The notes: generated by a model from the sequence alone, not told the origin. Shown: positions 37,249-47,073, counted from the first letter of the stretch. The stretch is 64,000 bases of DNA from Acetobacter musti (GCF_011516835.1 NZ_WOTB01000007.1:62001-126000); one strand, 5' to 3'. A program made the numbers and translations.

Positions 37249-37890
37249 ATGGAACGGGATTTCTGGCTTTCACGCTGGAAAAATCAGCAGATCGGATTTC
37301 ATGAGGGTGTGCCGAACATTTTTTTCACGGAACATTTTTCGAAGCTCTCCGTCCCGCCTGGCGGAAGAATTTTTGTGCCGTTCTGTGGGAAAAGTCAGGA
37401 TATTATCTGGCTGTGTAATCATGGATTTTCTGTTGCCGGCATTGAACTCAGCCGGCTGGCGATTGAACAGTTCTTTTCAGAATCCGGACTTGTGCCAGAA
37501 ATCACTGCCGCCGGTCCGCTGGAGCGGTTTGAAGCCGGTCGTATTACGCTGTTTGCCGGTGATCTCTTTGATCTGACCGCAGACATTCTGCAACATGTCG
37601 ATGCCGTCTATGATCGGGCGGCGCTGGTGGCCTTGCCGGGCTCCATGCGGCAGGACTATGCCCGGCATGTGATTACGCTGACTGCCGGGGCGCCGGAATT
37701 TCTCATTACCCTCGACTATGACCAGTCGGCTGTAACGGGTCCTCCGTTTGCGGTTCCGGAAGCGGAACTTCGTTCATATTACGGGGCGAGTTTCAATCTG
37801 GATTGTATCGGGAGCCGGGATATTCCGGGAGGAATGAAGGGGCGTTGTCCCGCGCGCGAGTATGCCTGGTTGCTGTCACGGCTTCGCTGA
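37249..37890 (+). CDS. tpm: thiopurine S-methyltransferase (TPMT) family
   Basis: SAM-dependent methyltransferase of 213 aa. The opening FWLSRWKNQQIGFHEG, the SAM-binding region FVPFCGKSQDIIWLC with GFSVAGIELSRLAIEQFF, and YDRAALVALPGSMRQDYA are diagnostic for bacterial TPMT, which methylates thiopurines and, in some bacteria, selenium or tellurium species. It shares a probable operon with the MFS carrier 15 bases upstream, so transport and methylation of one compound is possible; that is inference. Confidence 0.93.
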   Translation: MERDFWLSRWKNQQIGFHEGVPNIFFTEHFSKLSVPPGGRIFVPFCGKSQDIIWLCNHGFSVAGIELSRLAIEQFFSESGLVPEITAAGPLERFEAGRITLFAGDLFDLTADILQHVDAVYDRAALVALPGSMRQDYARHVITLTAGAPEFLITLDYDQSAVTGPPFAVPEAELRSYYGASFNLDCIGSRDIPGGMKGRCPAREYAWLLSRLR

Positions 37891-37930
37891 CGGCGGCCGG
37901 AAAACAGTATTCGTGAAGAATTTTACGTAA

Positions 37931-39346
37931 TTATGAAAATTCGCTTATAACATGACACGTAGGGGCAGAGAGTTCCCACATGACACCATCCGGATTATAG
38001 GTATAGACGACGGAGCTTCCCCGGACAGCGCGTGGATTACGTTCAATGATTGTCGTGCCGAAACCACGATGAGCAGGAGGTCTGACCTCCGGACCGCCTG
38101 CTTCTTTCCATCGCAGAACGAAAAATTCCCCGTCGGTCCGATCTTTTGTGGTCCAGTCTATTGTTATTGTTCCGCAGTCGTTTGAAAGAGCGCCGTATTT
38201 AATCGCATTCGTCGTCAGTTCGTGGATGGCAAGGCCGATTTTTTCTGCTGTCTCCGGACGCAGTTTCAGCTCGGGATCACCGGTCAGATGCAGTCGCTTC
38301 TCCCGCACGTCTCCGGCGATGGCTGTCTGAGAAATCGCGACCTTATGCATCGTGGCGCCTGTCCATGCGCCATGAATAAGGAGATCCTGGCTTTTTGCGA
38401 TCGACGCGATGCGCTGGCAGATGATTTTAACGAATGCGGCGTCCGGATCAGGGATGGTGCGTCTGACAAGGGCCTGAACCACGGAAAGCATGTTTTTTGA
38501 GCGATGGTTCAGTTCATGCAGAAGCAGGGCGATCCGTCGCTCACTTTCACGCTGCGCCGTGACGTCACGGGAGACGCAGAGTATCGCTTCCACGGACTTG
38601 TCCGGATTGATAAGAGGTGTCAGCATGTTATCCCAGTAACGTGCTTCCTCGCCAGGCAGATGGCTGACACCGGTGAACCGTGCGTTATGACCTGCTGCGG
38701 CTTCTTTGAGAGCGTCCTGTCCCGGTGTCCGGGCCTCCTGTGGCAGGAGGCCGAGCCATTCCATGCCAAAGCCTGAGTGCTCATCGACATTAAGGGCCGT
38801 GCATCCGGCCCTGTTCATATGGGACAGGGTGCCGTCATCATTGATGACTTTGATGCAGTCGACGCTCACATTGAGCATTTCGGTACGGATTTGCGCCTGA
38901 CGAATGAGATTGTTCTCACGAAGTTTTCTTTCGTGAATATCGGTCAGGACGCAGAACCAGAAACTGACAGCGTTCCGCTCATCCATTTTCGGATGGATAC
39001 GGAGCATGAACCAGCGACTGTCACCGGTATCGCTGCAAAGCCGGATATCAGTCTCTCCGGCCTGACCGGAACTCAGGGCATCGCTGAGTAAGGCGTCGGC
39101 CCTGCTGCGTTCGGGTTCGCAGACCCGTTCAAGCCACTGGTCTGAACCGAACGTATCGGGCAGGCCGTCGTTATAGTTTCGCCAGGCGGTGTTGAAATAC
39201 GAATATATACCGTCCGTCGTGACGATGCAGATCATATCTGTCAGGAAATCAAGTGTCTCGACTGCAATACCGGGAGTAATATTATTCTGCTTTCCCAGGT
39301 GGTATGTCGTCATTCTGTCAGTGAGTCCTGTTGCATGATTTCTCAT
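37931..39346 (-). CDS. PAS-PAS HWE-type sensor histidine kinase
   Basis: Soluble sensor kinase of 471 aa with no transmembrane helix. Two PAS domains are visible: about 25-140 (DMICIVTTDGIYSYFNTAWR) and about 150-265 (VSVDCIKVINDDGTLSHMNRAG), the second followed by a PAC-like segment. The kinase part carries the phospho-acceptor block LLHELNHRSKNMLSVVQALV, the N-box IHELTTNAIKYGAL and the HWE-defining LRWKEAGGPEVRPPAHRGFG. HWE kinases are common in alphaproteobacteria and often act in general stress or light responses. No partner response regulator is adjacent. Neither PAS shows the LOV cysteine motif GRNCRFLQ. Confidence 0.92.
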   Translation of the reverse strand: MRNHATGLTDRMTTYHLGKQNNITPGIAVETLDFLTDMICIVTTDGIYSYFNTAWRNYNDGLPDTFGSDQWLERVCEPERSRADALLSDALSSGQAGETDIRLCSDTGDSRWFMLRIHPKMDERNAVSFWFCVLTDIHERKLRENNLIRQAQIRTEMLNVSVDCIKVINDDGTLSHMNRAGCTALNVDEHSGFGMEWLGLLPQEARTPGQDALKEAAAGHNARFTGVSHLPGEEARYWDNMLTPLINPDKSVEAILCVSRDVTAQRESERRIALLLHELNHRSKNMLSVVQALVRRTIPDPDAAFVKIICQRIASIAKSQDLLIHGAWTGATMHKVAISQTAIAGDVREKRLHLTGDPELKLRPETAEKIGLAIHELTTNAIKYGALSNDCGTITIDWTTKDRTDGEFFVLRWKEAGGPEVRPPAHRGFGTTIIERNPRAVRGSSVVYTYNPDGVMWELSAPTCHVISEFS

Positions 39347-39539
39347 CGTCCGGGGAGACTTAGTGTGTGATCGGCATTCTGTAAAATGATACGATGCTGT
39401 TTATTATGACAGGCGGATGGAATGCCTGCATTGTCGTATGCTGACAGCCGCTGCTTCCATATCGGACACCGGTTCTTTCAGAACAGATATGCCATGCGAT
39501 CCGGTTCGCGGGGGTGGAGCGGGCTGATACCGGGAAAGC

Positions 39540-41390
39540 TCAGTTCTGAAATGGATAATAACGGAACGTGACAAAAACGGTATTACCGCTTGCCGTAGGT
39601 CGGGAGACCATGCCGGCATCATCTGTTCCGCGGAATGCAAATTTACGCACATATGTGTACTGAACACCGGACATGATGCTGCCGTAACGGCCGTCAAGGA
39701 GATGCCACCAGCCGCCGAACGTGTATGAAGCGAGAGTGTGGGTCTCTGCGTTGCACGTCCCCAGCATGATCGCGCATCCGGAGAGATTGGTATCCGGAGA
39801 ACCGTAACCATAATAATTACCGTCTTCGCCCATATACGTAGAGCGCCGTGCATCTTCGACACCCGCATAAGTATAGAGCAGAAGATTACTGGTCGGATGA
39901 CCAATCAGGCCGACCGAGCCATTGATCTGTCTGAGGGGAGCAGGCGCTCCGGTGCCGGTAAAGGTCATATCGGGAAGCTGGCCGGGACCGTACCGGCCGA
40001 TGCCCTGTCCCGCGAGAACATCTCCGACGAACTGAATTTTGTCGGAGAGAAGAGGCACTGCCATGGAACCGCCGACACCGCCGCCAAAGGCGACGTGAGG
40101 TCGGACCTGGCCGCTGTATCCGCTGCCTGCGACCGTCACCGTGCGGAACCAGCGGGCGAGACCATACACTTCGTAATGTCCGGCGGATGTGTCTACCGCG
40201 CCTTTCAGGACGATGTCGGGGGCGACGTCGAGGCTGTAGTGAGCTTCCGGATCAAGCATTCCGGAACCGGTGCTGTTATAAATGACATGAGGACCTGTGC
40301 TTTCCCCGGCTGCGGCCGGAAGGACACCTCCGGACGTGAGACTGGAATCGTCAAAGCCGATTGTTGCCTGAGGCGCTTCGACGGAAAGACCCAGCCACCA
40401 CTTGCGATTGAAGTCCTTGATGAAGCGGACCTGCGGCACCCGGGTGAACGTGACGCCCGGGATGAGGTTGCTGTCGACCACAGGAGGGAGCTGCTCATGA
40501 CGCCGCAAAAGGGTTTTGGTGTATCCGGTAGCCAGGCTCCAGGCCTGTCCTGCCAGGAAGTGCAGACCAAGACTGTCGTCGTCAGCGGCGAGATAGGCCT
40601 GCCTCATGCGGGGGACGTAACTGTTGGTCTGAACACCGTTCGAATTGCTGCCGGAACCGCCAAAATCGCCTTCGACATAGGCTTCGACGGTAACGTCCCG
40701 GGATGGTTTGCCTTCGACCAGCATACTGAAGCGGCTCAGCTGCGCTGAAGGCCGGTATTCCGAGACATGGGCGTTCGGATTGCCGGAATAGGGAAAGGAG
40801 CCCCAGGGCGTCGCGGGGCCTGCGGTCAGGTTTTTGTCACGGAAGATATTTGACATATCGACAAAGCCGCCGAGTTTCACGGAGACAGAGCCGATACGAA
40901 AGACAGCCGGTGCGGTATCGACGCCTGTCTGTGTCAGGAAGGCTGGACTGGAAGAGGACAGGTTGATTTCCGGCACGGCGACCGGTTCGCCGGCGACGGT
41001 CAGGGGCTGGCCTGCCACCGTGACAGGCACAGGGTTCATATCGACCGAATATGGTGGAACGGCACGGCCATCGATCCGCATTGGTCCGGTAAAATCCGGA
41101 GCGCCATGTTGCGCGAGGACGGGTGTTTCGGAAATGAAGCGGGGCCGGGCACGGGGAAGATTGTCGGTGCGGGTGGTGGCAGCATGTCGCCCGGCGGGTT
41201 TTTGCTGTTGCTGAAGTTGTTTCACCTGGCTCTGAAGTTGCAGGACCATGCGCCGGAGCTCGGCGATTTCAGCGCCGCTGTTATCCGCATAAGAGCGATC
41301 AGGAATAAGGATGAATAAGGTAGCCGTACACAGAATGCTGAATGAGAAAAAACCGGAGGTTTTCTTCCGGCGAAAGCGAGACTGGTTCAC
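39540..41390 (-). CDS. DcaP-like outer membrane porin
   Basis: Exported outer membrane protein of 616 aa. It has a signal peptide (basic start MNQSRFRRKKTSG, hydrophobic core, cut near SYA), a short coiled coil (IAELRRMVLQLQSQVKQLQQ) typical of DcaP-type trimeric porins, a Pro-rich linker, then the barrel beginning near residue 168 (SVSVKLGGFVDMSNIFRD) with alternating aromatic strands and ending in an aromatic C terminus (VFVTFRYYPFQN). DcaP porins take up small organic acids. It stands between the HWE kinase and the glucosidase on the same strand, with 190 and 450 bases of non-coding DNA on either side. Confidence 0.88.
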   Translation of the reverse strand: MNQSRFRRKKTSGFFSFSILCTATLFILIPDRSYADNSGAEIAELRRMVLQLQSQVKQLQQQQKPAGRHAATTRTDNLPRARPRFISETPVLAQHGAPDFTGPMRIDGRAVPPYSVDMNPVPVTVAGQPLTVAGEPVAVPEINLSSSSPAFLTQTGVDTAPAVFRIGSVSVKLGGFVDMSNIFRDKNLTAGPATPWGSFPYSGNPNAHVSEYRPSAQLSRFSMLVEGKPSRDVTVEAYVEGDFGGSGSNSNGVQTNSYVPRMRQAYLAADDDSLGLHFLAGQAWSLATGYTKTLLRRHEQLPPVVDSNLIPGVTFTRVPQVRFIKDFNRKWWLGLSVEAPQATIGFDDSSLTSGGVLPAAAGESTGPHVIYNSTGSGMLDPEAHYSLDVAPDIVLKGAVDTSAGHYEVYGLARWFRTVTVAGSGYSGQVRPHVAFGGGVGGSMAVPLLSDKIQFVGDVLAGQGIGRYGPGQLPDMTFTGTGAPAPLRQINGSVGLIGHPTSNLLLYTYAGVEDARRSTYMGEDGNYYGYGSPDTNLSGCAIMLGTCNAETHTLASYTFGGWWHLLDGRYGSIMSGVQYTYVRKFAFRGTDDAGMVSRPTASGNTVFVTFRYYPFQN

Positions 41391-41843
41391 CTCTCACTGA
41401 TCCCTGACAGGTGACTGTTCCGAACTATTCCGATGTCAGTCACAGACAGTCAGGTCGCTTAACGGAAAACCCGCTCGCGCAGACGTGTAAATATCGGGCA
41501 TCAGATGGACGGATTGCGGGATGACCCGGGATTATGAAGGGGAAACAGAGGTAATTTTTCCCGTGTGACGGGTTTTCTGAACGGCTGCTGCCGGTGCTGA
41601 CCCTTCCCGGTGAGCCGGCAGCGACGACCTCAGCAGGTGGCCTGCCGGGCGGTTTTTCAGCCTGCAGCGTGTTGCTTCTGAGGTTGTGTAAAATGAATGA
41701 CCAGTTCCGCTGGCTGTCCGGGAGAAACAGGTATCAGGCGGCTCTGTAAACACGCCCGGATTTGCGGGTCTGAGACATGTCAGTCCCATGTGGGCGTAAC
41801 AACCAGTGGGAAGTCGGGGATGAGTATCGCAGGCAGATTTGTG
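41391..41843. other. 453-bp intergenic stretch before the porin gene
   Basis: No supportable gene. It should hold the porin promoter and the 3' region of the glucosidase gene. Two hairpins are visible: GCTGCCGG (41587-41594) with CCGGCAGC (41615-41622), and CCCG TGTGA CGGG followed by TTTT at 41560-41576, which has the form of a short plus-strand terminator though no plus-strand gene precedes it. An 85-residue minus-strand frame at 41532-41789 lacks a ribosome site and protein-like composition. Confidence 0.4.
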
Positions 41844-44093
41844 TCAGTTGATGATCTGCATACGGATTGAGCTGGAACGCTCGACGACATTAATAGCGAC
41901 TTCTTCTCCGGCACGGACAACCCGGACAGTAAGGGATTCTCCTCCGACCGCGAGATTGAAGAGGGTCAGAGACTCTATGGACTCCGGCAGGCCGGGACGG
42001 GTGAATTCGACGGAGACGGTGCCCGGATCATAGCGCAGACCAAGCACTGCCTGAAGCAGGGCTGGCAGAGTTGCCGCGGCCCAGGCCTGCGGGGAACATG
42101 CAACGGGATAACGCACGGGGCCTTCGGAACGGGAACGTGTGAAGCCACAGAACAATTCGGGCAGTCTTCTCAGATCTGTATAGAGAGCGGCGTCAAACAG
42201 AGCCTGGAAAACACGGGTCGCTTCCTGACGGTATCCATGGCGCGCGAAGCCCATCGCGATCAGGGCATTATCGTGCGGCCAGACAGATCCGTTGTGATAC
42301 GCCATCGGATTGTAGCGCGCTTCGCCTTCCGGAATGGTCCGGATTCCCCAGCCTGAGAAAGAACTGCGGTGCATCAGGCAATTTACAACCTTTGCGGCCC
42401 GCGCGGCGGGAACGATATCAGTAAGCAGGACATGGCCGGCATTGGACGAACGGACGGCGCATTGCCGCTTTTTTCCATCCAGTGCGATGACGTAGGTTCC
42501 GATATCATCGTTCCAGAACGAAAGATTAAAGGCGACGCGTAATGCTTCGGCTTTTTCATCCTGGTGAGCGGCGTAAGCTGTCTGGCCCAGGCGGCGTCCT
42601 ATTGCCGCCGCTGCACGGCGGGCTGCATAAACATATGCCTGAACTTCACAGAGGGCTATTGGTCCCTCGGCCAGCGCTCCGTCCGCATGAAAGATGCTGT
42701 CGTAACTGTCCTTCCATCCCTGGTTGACGAGACCGTCCTTATTGCGACGCCCGTATTCTACGAAACCGTCGCCATCCCGGTCGCCGAAACGTTCAATCCA
42801 GTCGATCGCGCGGGTGACATGGGGCCAGAGTTCGCTGAGCGTTCCGACGTCGCCGGTGCGCTCCAGGTAGTCTCCGGCGAGCATGACAAAGAGCGGAGTG
42901 GCATCGACGGAGCCGTAGTACCGGCGGAATGGGACCTCTCCCAGTTCGGCCATTTCTCCAAGCCGGACTTCATGCAGAATTTTACCAGGTTCCGCATCTG
43001 CCTGGGGATCTTCCTTTTCCGCCTGATTGATTGCCAGATATTTCAGAACGCCCTTTGCAATAAGAGGATCTATCCACAGTGTCTGCATCGCCGTAATCAG
43101 GCCGTCGCGACCAAAGACCGTGCTGTACCAGGGCACACCGGCGTAAGGGTAGGGGCCGGTTCTCTTTTCGGTCAGCAGCATATAAATGTCACAGATACAG
43201 CGACGGATAGCCTCGTTAAAAATTTCATTCGACGTCGCAATCGCTGTGGCACGTGATGAAGCGAGCCTCAGACTGCGGCGGGCCGCGACAGCTCCCTGCA
43301 GGAAAGCGCGATTGGGTGGCAGCGTACTGCAGCTGGCCGGATCGCACTGCACCTCGATGTGAATGAGAATCTTTTCTCCGGGGGCAATGGAGAAATCGTA
43401 AGTCGCATGATCCGATGAGAGTGTTTTCGGTCTGGGGGAAAACAGAATTCGCGTTGTCCGGACACGATCATCCAGCCCGCGATAAGACAGGCTGACATCG
43501 GATTCACCTATAGAGGGTTCCAGGTTTTCTCCACGTTTCTTTCGCTTCATTCCGCGGGCTTCAAACAGATCCGCGAAATCAGCAAAGAAATGCATGTCAC
43601 AGGAAATATCGTGCCGGAGAACATCGAAATTACGGATTTCGATCCGCTCGAAACATTTGCCTTCCCATAGAAACCTGGAACGCAGCACGTGCAGAAGATC
43701 ATGAGAAAGGTGGGTACCGTCGCTGAGGGTCAGTGTCTCATTGGTCAGATTGACCGACAGCATCACATTGTTTTCGCGCACGACGGAAGAAAGCAATACA
43801 GGGCGCTGTCCTCCGATCCGGAAAGTAAGACCTGAGAGGTACCGCGTATCGTGGTAATATAAACCATCCGCGATATCCTGACCCCATAGGATATCGCCTG
43901 TCTGATCAAAGACGCCAAACAGGTCACCCTGCTTGAGGGCATGGATACGACGGCTGGAAAGCAGTGAGCTGCCGGCAGGCGAGAACTCATCAAGTTGTGA
44001 TGGTTCGGGAAAAGAGGATGTAACGGTGGCAGCCGGCGTGACAGAAGAGGGGCCTTCACCAGCCGGAGGGCTGGTGTCCTGAAATTCCACCAT
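41844..44093 (-). CDS. GDE-type amylo-alpha-1,6-glucosidase
   Basis: Protein of 749 aa with the two-domain build of bacterial 'glycogen debranching' enzymes: an N-terminal beta-sandwich domain (about 50-280, KQGDLFGVFDQTGDILWGQD and DGLYYHDTRYLSGLTFRIGG) and a C-terminal (alpha/alpha)6 barrel (about 310-720). The barrel carries GVPWYSTVFGRDGLITAMQ, NQGWKDSYDSIFHADG and NPMAYHNGSVWPHDNALIA, the expected active site regions. It probably cleaves alpha-1,6 or related alpha-glucosidic bonds in storage or osmoprotective glucans. No signal peptide. It is divergent from sldBA with 246 bases between. Confidence 0.92.
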   Translation of the reverse strand: MVEFQDTSPPAGEGPSSVTPAATVTSSFPEPSQLDEFSPAGSSLLSSRRIHALKQGDLFGVFDQTGDILWGQDIADGLYYHDTRYLSGLTFRIGGQRPVLLSSVVRENNVMLSVNLTNETLTLSDGTHLSHDLLHVLRSRFLWEGKCFERIEIRNFDVLRHDISCDMHFFADFADLFEARGMKRKKRGENLEPSIGESDVSLSYRGLDDRVRTTRILFSPRPKTLSSDHATYDFSIAPGEKILIHIEVQCDPASCSTLPPNRAFLQGAVAARRSLRLASSRATAIATSNEIFNEAIRRCICDIYMLLTEKRTGPYPYAGVPWYSTVFGRDGLITAMQTLWIDPLIAKGVLKYLAINQAEKEDPQADAEPGKILHEVRLGEMAELGEVPFRRYYGSVDATPLFVMLAGDYLERTGDVGTLSELWPHVTRAIDWIERFGDRDGDGFVEYGRRNKDGLVNQGWKDSYDSIFHADGALAEGPIALCEVQAYVYAARRAAAAIGRRLGQTAYAAHQDEKAEALRVAFNLSFWNDDIGTYVIALDGKKRQCAVRSSNAGHVLLTDIVPAARAAKVVNCLMHRSSFSGWGIRTIPEGEARYNPMAYHNGSVWPHDNALIAMGFARHGYRQEATRVFQALFDAALYTDLRRLPELFCGFTRSRSEGPVRYPVACSPQAWAAATLPALLQAVLGLRYDPGTVSVEFTRPGLPESIESLTLFNLAVGGESLTVRVVRAGEEVAINVVERSSSIRMQIIN

Positions 44094-44339
44094 AGGACCA
44101 TGCCTTCTTCTGGTATTTCGCCTTCGATACTGCGCCGCGCTCAGGCACAGTGCTCAACCGGCGCCGTTGCTGCGCCAGTGCGTAATCTGGTGAGCCTCAT
44201 CGCCACCATATCATCATTCCCGAAAAACTGAACGTCTGATGCAGATTATCGTCATCACCGATCACGAAAAAATTTCAATGGTTTTCAAAGCTAACAGGCT
44301 GTTCATGCGTTCTGAGCGAGACTTTGCCGGAGATATCTG
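44094..44339. promoter_or_regulatory. divergent region between glucosidase and sldBA
   Basis: A 246-bp non-coding gap between divergent genes, so promoters for both must lie here or within the gene starts. A good ribosome site (CGGAG, eight bases before the sldB ATG) is visible. I see no firm -35/-10 pair or known operator. Confidence 0.45.
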
Positions 44340-44726
44340 ATGACAGGCCTGCATAAACCTCGCAGCGGAACAGAATGGGCCACAGTTTGTGTGGCAGTTC
44401 TGCTTGTTCTTCTCGGACTGCCGCTTCTGATCATGGGCGCTCAGCTCGCGATGATCGGTGGCTCTTTTTATTATGTTCTCTTTGGCGCTGCGCTCATAGC
44501 GGCGGGCGCCCTGATGCTCTCCGGCTCCGTAAACGGTGCCCTGCTTTACCTGGCCGCCTGGGCACTGACGTGGCCCTGGGCGTTCTGGGAGGTGGGGCTC
44601 GATGGCTGGGGACTTCTGCCCCGTCTTTTCGGCCCGACGCTCGTTGCCGTAGCCGTCGCGCTGACCATTCCGGTTCTGCGCCGCATCGGAACCTCTGCGA
44701 CATCCGCGACCGGGAGCGTTGTGTAA
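44340..44726 (+). CDS. sldB: PQQ-dependent polyol dehydrogenase, small membrane subunit
   Basis: Small hydrophobic subunit of 128 aa with about four to five transmembrane helices (VCVAVLLVLLGLPLLIMGAQ, quoted in part). It matches the membrane domain found at the N terminus of one-chain PQQ glucose dehydrogenases, but is a separate protein, as in the SldBA polyol (glycerol/sorbitol/arabitol) dehydrogenase of acetic acid bacteria. It anchors the catalytic subunit to the periplasmic side of the inner membrane and passes electrons to ubiquinone. Its stop TAA overlaps the start of sldA (TAATG), so translation is coupled. Confidence 0.93.
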   Translation: MTGLHKPRSGTEWATVCVAVLLVLLGLPLLIMGAQLAMIGGSFYYVLFGAALIAAGALMLSGSVNGALLYLAAWALTWPWAFWEVGLDGWGLLPRLFGPTLVAVAVALTIPVLRRIGTSATSATGSVV

Positions 44727-46930
44727 TGCAAAGAACGTCACTGATGACGGCTACAGCCGTTTTTGGACTCACTTTCGCCGCTGTCCTGCCGGTTCCGTTT
44801 AACGCTTCCTTTGCCCAGACGCCGCCAAAGGAAAGCGCACCGGGGCCGGGCAACGCGACGACCGGACATGACGCAGAGAAAAGTTCCGACAAGTTCGCGG
44901 CTCCGTCGCCTTATGCGCCTCAGGCTCCTGGTGTGAATGCCGCAAATATTCCGGACGGACCGCCAGCGGAGGCCAGTGAGGCCACGCCACCTGTGGACCA
45001 GATCAGCGCCAGTCCGGCGCATGACGACTGGCCGGCTTATGGCCGGGATACGAATGCGACACGTTATTCACCGCTGGATCAGATAACGCCGGAAAACGTC
45101 GGGCATCTGACACGCGCATTTGTCTATCATACAGGCAGCAAACCGGCAGCCGGGCAGATCAATAAGTGGGCAGCGGAGACAACGCCGATCAAAGTAGGGG
45201 ACGGTCTTTATACCTGTTCAGCAGTGGACGACATCATCAAGCTCGATCCCGGTACGGGTAAGGAAATCTGGCGGCATAATTCAGGTGTGAAATACGAGAG
45301 CATTCCTTATACGGCGGCCTGCAAAGGTGTCGTCTATTATACGGCATCGACCGTTCCTGAAGGACAGCCATGTCATAACCGGATTCTTGTCGGGACACTG
45401 GACATGCGGCTGATCGAGGTCGACGCGGCGGATGGCAAGCTCTGTGAGGGTTTTGGCTATCACGGGCAGGTCAATCTGATGAAAGGCATGGGAGAATCTG
45501 TTCCCGGCTTCGTGTCCATTACAGCGCCCCCTCCGGTTGTGAATGGTGCTGTGGTCGTTAATCATGAGGTTCTGGACGGGCAGCGCCGCTGGGCGCCGTC
45601 CGGGGTCATTCGCGGTTATGATGCCGAAACCGGTCGCTTTTTATGGGCTTGGGATGTCAATCGTCCTGATCAGCATGGCGAGCCGCAGCCGGGTCAGCAT
45701 TACAGCCGTGGCACGCCCAATTCATGGGCAACCATGACGGGCGATAATGAACTCGGCCTTGTCTATGTTCCCACCGGAAACTCGGCGGCGGACTATTACA
45801 GTGCGCTTCGTTCTCCTGAAGAGAATAAAGTTTCGTCTGCGGTCGTGGCCATCGACGTAAAGACCGGCTCTCCGCGCTGGGTATTCCAGACCGTCCATAA
45901 AGATGTCTGGGATTACGATATTGGCTCGCAGCCGACACTTATGGATTTTCCCGGCAAAGACGGTCCGGTTCCCGCGCTGATCATGCCCACGAAACGTGGC
46001 CAGACATTTGTTCTGGATCGCAGGGATGGCAAGCCAGTTTTGCCGGTTGAAGAACGGGCTGCTCCGACCCGGACGGATGTTCCGGATGATCCTCGTGCGC
46101 CCACGCAGCCATGGTCCACGGGAATGCCGCGCCTTGGCGTGCCGGATCTGAAGGAGACGGACATGTGGGGCATGTCTCCCATTGATCAGCTTTATTGCCG
46201 GCTCAAATATCGCCGGGCAAAATATCTCGGGGAGTTCACGGCTCCGGAGATCAGCAGACCCTGGCTGGAATATCCTGGTTATAACGGCGGAAGCGACTGG
46301 GGAAGCATGGCTTACGACGCGAAGGCCGGCGTGCTGATCGCGAACTGGAATATCACGCCGATGTATGACCAGCTCGTCAGCCGGAAGAAAGCGGACGAAC
46401 TCGGGTTAATGCCTGTGGACGATCCGAATTTCAGTCCGTCCGCGGGAGGAGCCGAGGGGGCCGGCGCAATGGCCGATACGCCGTACGGCATCGTTGTGTC
46501 GCCTTTCTGGAATGAATTCACACACATGATGTGTAACAAACCACCTTATGGAATGATCACGGCAATCGACATGCACACGCAGAAGGTGCTGTGGCAGCAT
46601 CCGCTGGGCAGTGCGCGTGCCAACGGACCGTGGGGGCTGCCAACTCATCTGCCGCTCACCATAGGCACACCGAATAACGGAGGTCCGATCATCACTGCTG
46701 GGGGGCTGATCTTTGTTGCGGCAACGACAGATAATCTGATTCACGCTTTTGACGCGAAAACAGGGAAAGAATTATGGAATGATGTACTGCCTGGAGGAGG
46801 GCAGGCCACGCCCATGACGTATGAATATAACGGCAGGCAATATGTTGCCATCATGGCGGGCGGCCATCATTTCATGATGACGCCGGTAAGTGACGAACTT
46901 GTGGTTTACGCGCTGCCTGAACGGAAATAA
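44726..46930 (+). CDS. sldA: PQQ-dependent polyol dehydrogenase, catalytic subunit
   Basis: Periplasmic quinoprotein of 734 aa that oxidises sugar alcohols such as glycerol, sorbitol or arabitol regioselectively to ketoses. It starts with a signal peptide (MQRTSLMTATAVFGL, cut near SFA), then an eight-bladed propeller. Long stretches agree with the Gluconobacter SldA sequence as I remember it: SPYAPQAPGVNAAN, YHTGSKPAAGQINKWAAETT, VVNHEVLDGQRRWAPSGVI, WDYDIGSQPTLMD, ETDMWGMSPIDQLYCRLK and GGHHFMMTPVSDELVVYAL. The start ATG at 44726 is fixed by its overlap with the sldB stop and by GGGAG upstream; the open frame to 44375 lies inside sldB. Confidence 0.95.
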   Translation: MQRTSLMTATAVFGLTFAAVLPVPFNASFAQTPPKESAPGPGNATTGHDAEKSSDKFAAPSPYAPQAPGVNAANIPDGPPAEASEATPPVDQISASPAHDDWPAYGRDTNATRYSPLDQITPENVGHLTRAFVYHTGSKPAAGQINKWAAETTPIKVGDGLYTCSAVDDIIKLDPGTGKEIWRHNSGVKYESIPYTAACKGVVYYTASTVPEGQPCHNRILVGTLDMRLIEVDAADGKLCEGFGYHGQVNLMKGMGESVPGFVSITAPPPVVNGAVVVNHEVLDGQRRWAPSGVIRGYDAETGRFLWAWDVNRPDQHGEPQPGQHYSRGTPNSWATMTGDNELGLVYVPTGNSAADYYSALRSPEENKVSSAVVAIDVKTGSPRWVFQTVHKDVWDYDIGSQPTLMDFPGKDGPVPALIMPTKRGQTFVLDRRDGKPVLPVEERAAPTRTDVPDDPRAPTQPWSTGMPRLGVPDLKETDMWGMSPIDQLYCRLKYRRAKYLGEFTAPEISRPWLEYPGYNGGSDWGSMAYDAKAGVLIANWNITPMYDQLVSRKKADELGLMPVDDPNFSPSAGGAEGAGAMADTPYGIVVSPFWNEFTHMMCNKPPYGMITAIDMHTQKVLWQHPLGSARANGPWGLPTHLPLTIGTPNNGGPIITAGGLIFVAATTDNLIHAFDAKTGKELWNDVLPGGGQATPMTYEYNGRQYVAIMAGGHHFMMTPVSDELVVYALPERK

Positions 46931-46964
46931 TTCAGCGCTGTCCATGGAGGCTGACGTATTTCCG

Positions 46965-46993
46965 GCCCCTTCAGTCTTCCGGGCTGAAGGGGC
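46965..46993. terminator. hairpin between sldA and the prophage
   Basis: GCCCCTTCAG (46965-46974; one extra G before) and CTGAAGGGGC (46984-46993) form a 10-bp perfect stem with a 9-base loop, 35 bases after the sldA stop. It lies between convergent genes and could stop transcription from both sides, though no clear T-run follows. Confidence 0.6.
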
Positions 46994-47073
46994 TGTTATG
47001 TCGTGTAAGGTCTGTTCAATGCGTCTTCCGCCCGGATATTTCCTGTTTGAGCCGCGGTGTAAGGAATGGTGTA

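Noticed and set aside
41532-41789. 85-residue minus-strand open frame in the porin/glucosidase gap
   Set aside because: No ribosome site, irregular composition and no protein-like pattern.
44375-44725. Upstream extension of the sldA open frame
   Set aside because: It overlaps sldB in another frame and is Arg/Ser-rich; sldA starts with a signal peptide at 44726 at the TAATG overlap.
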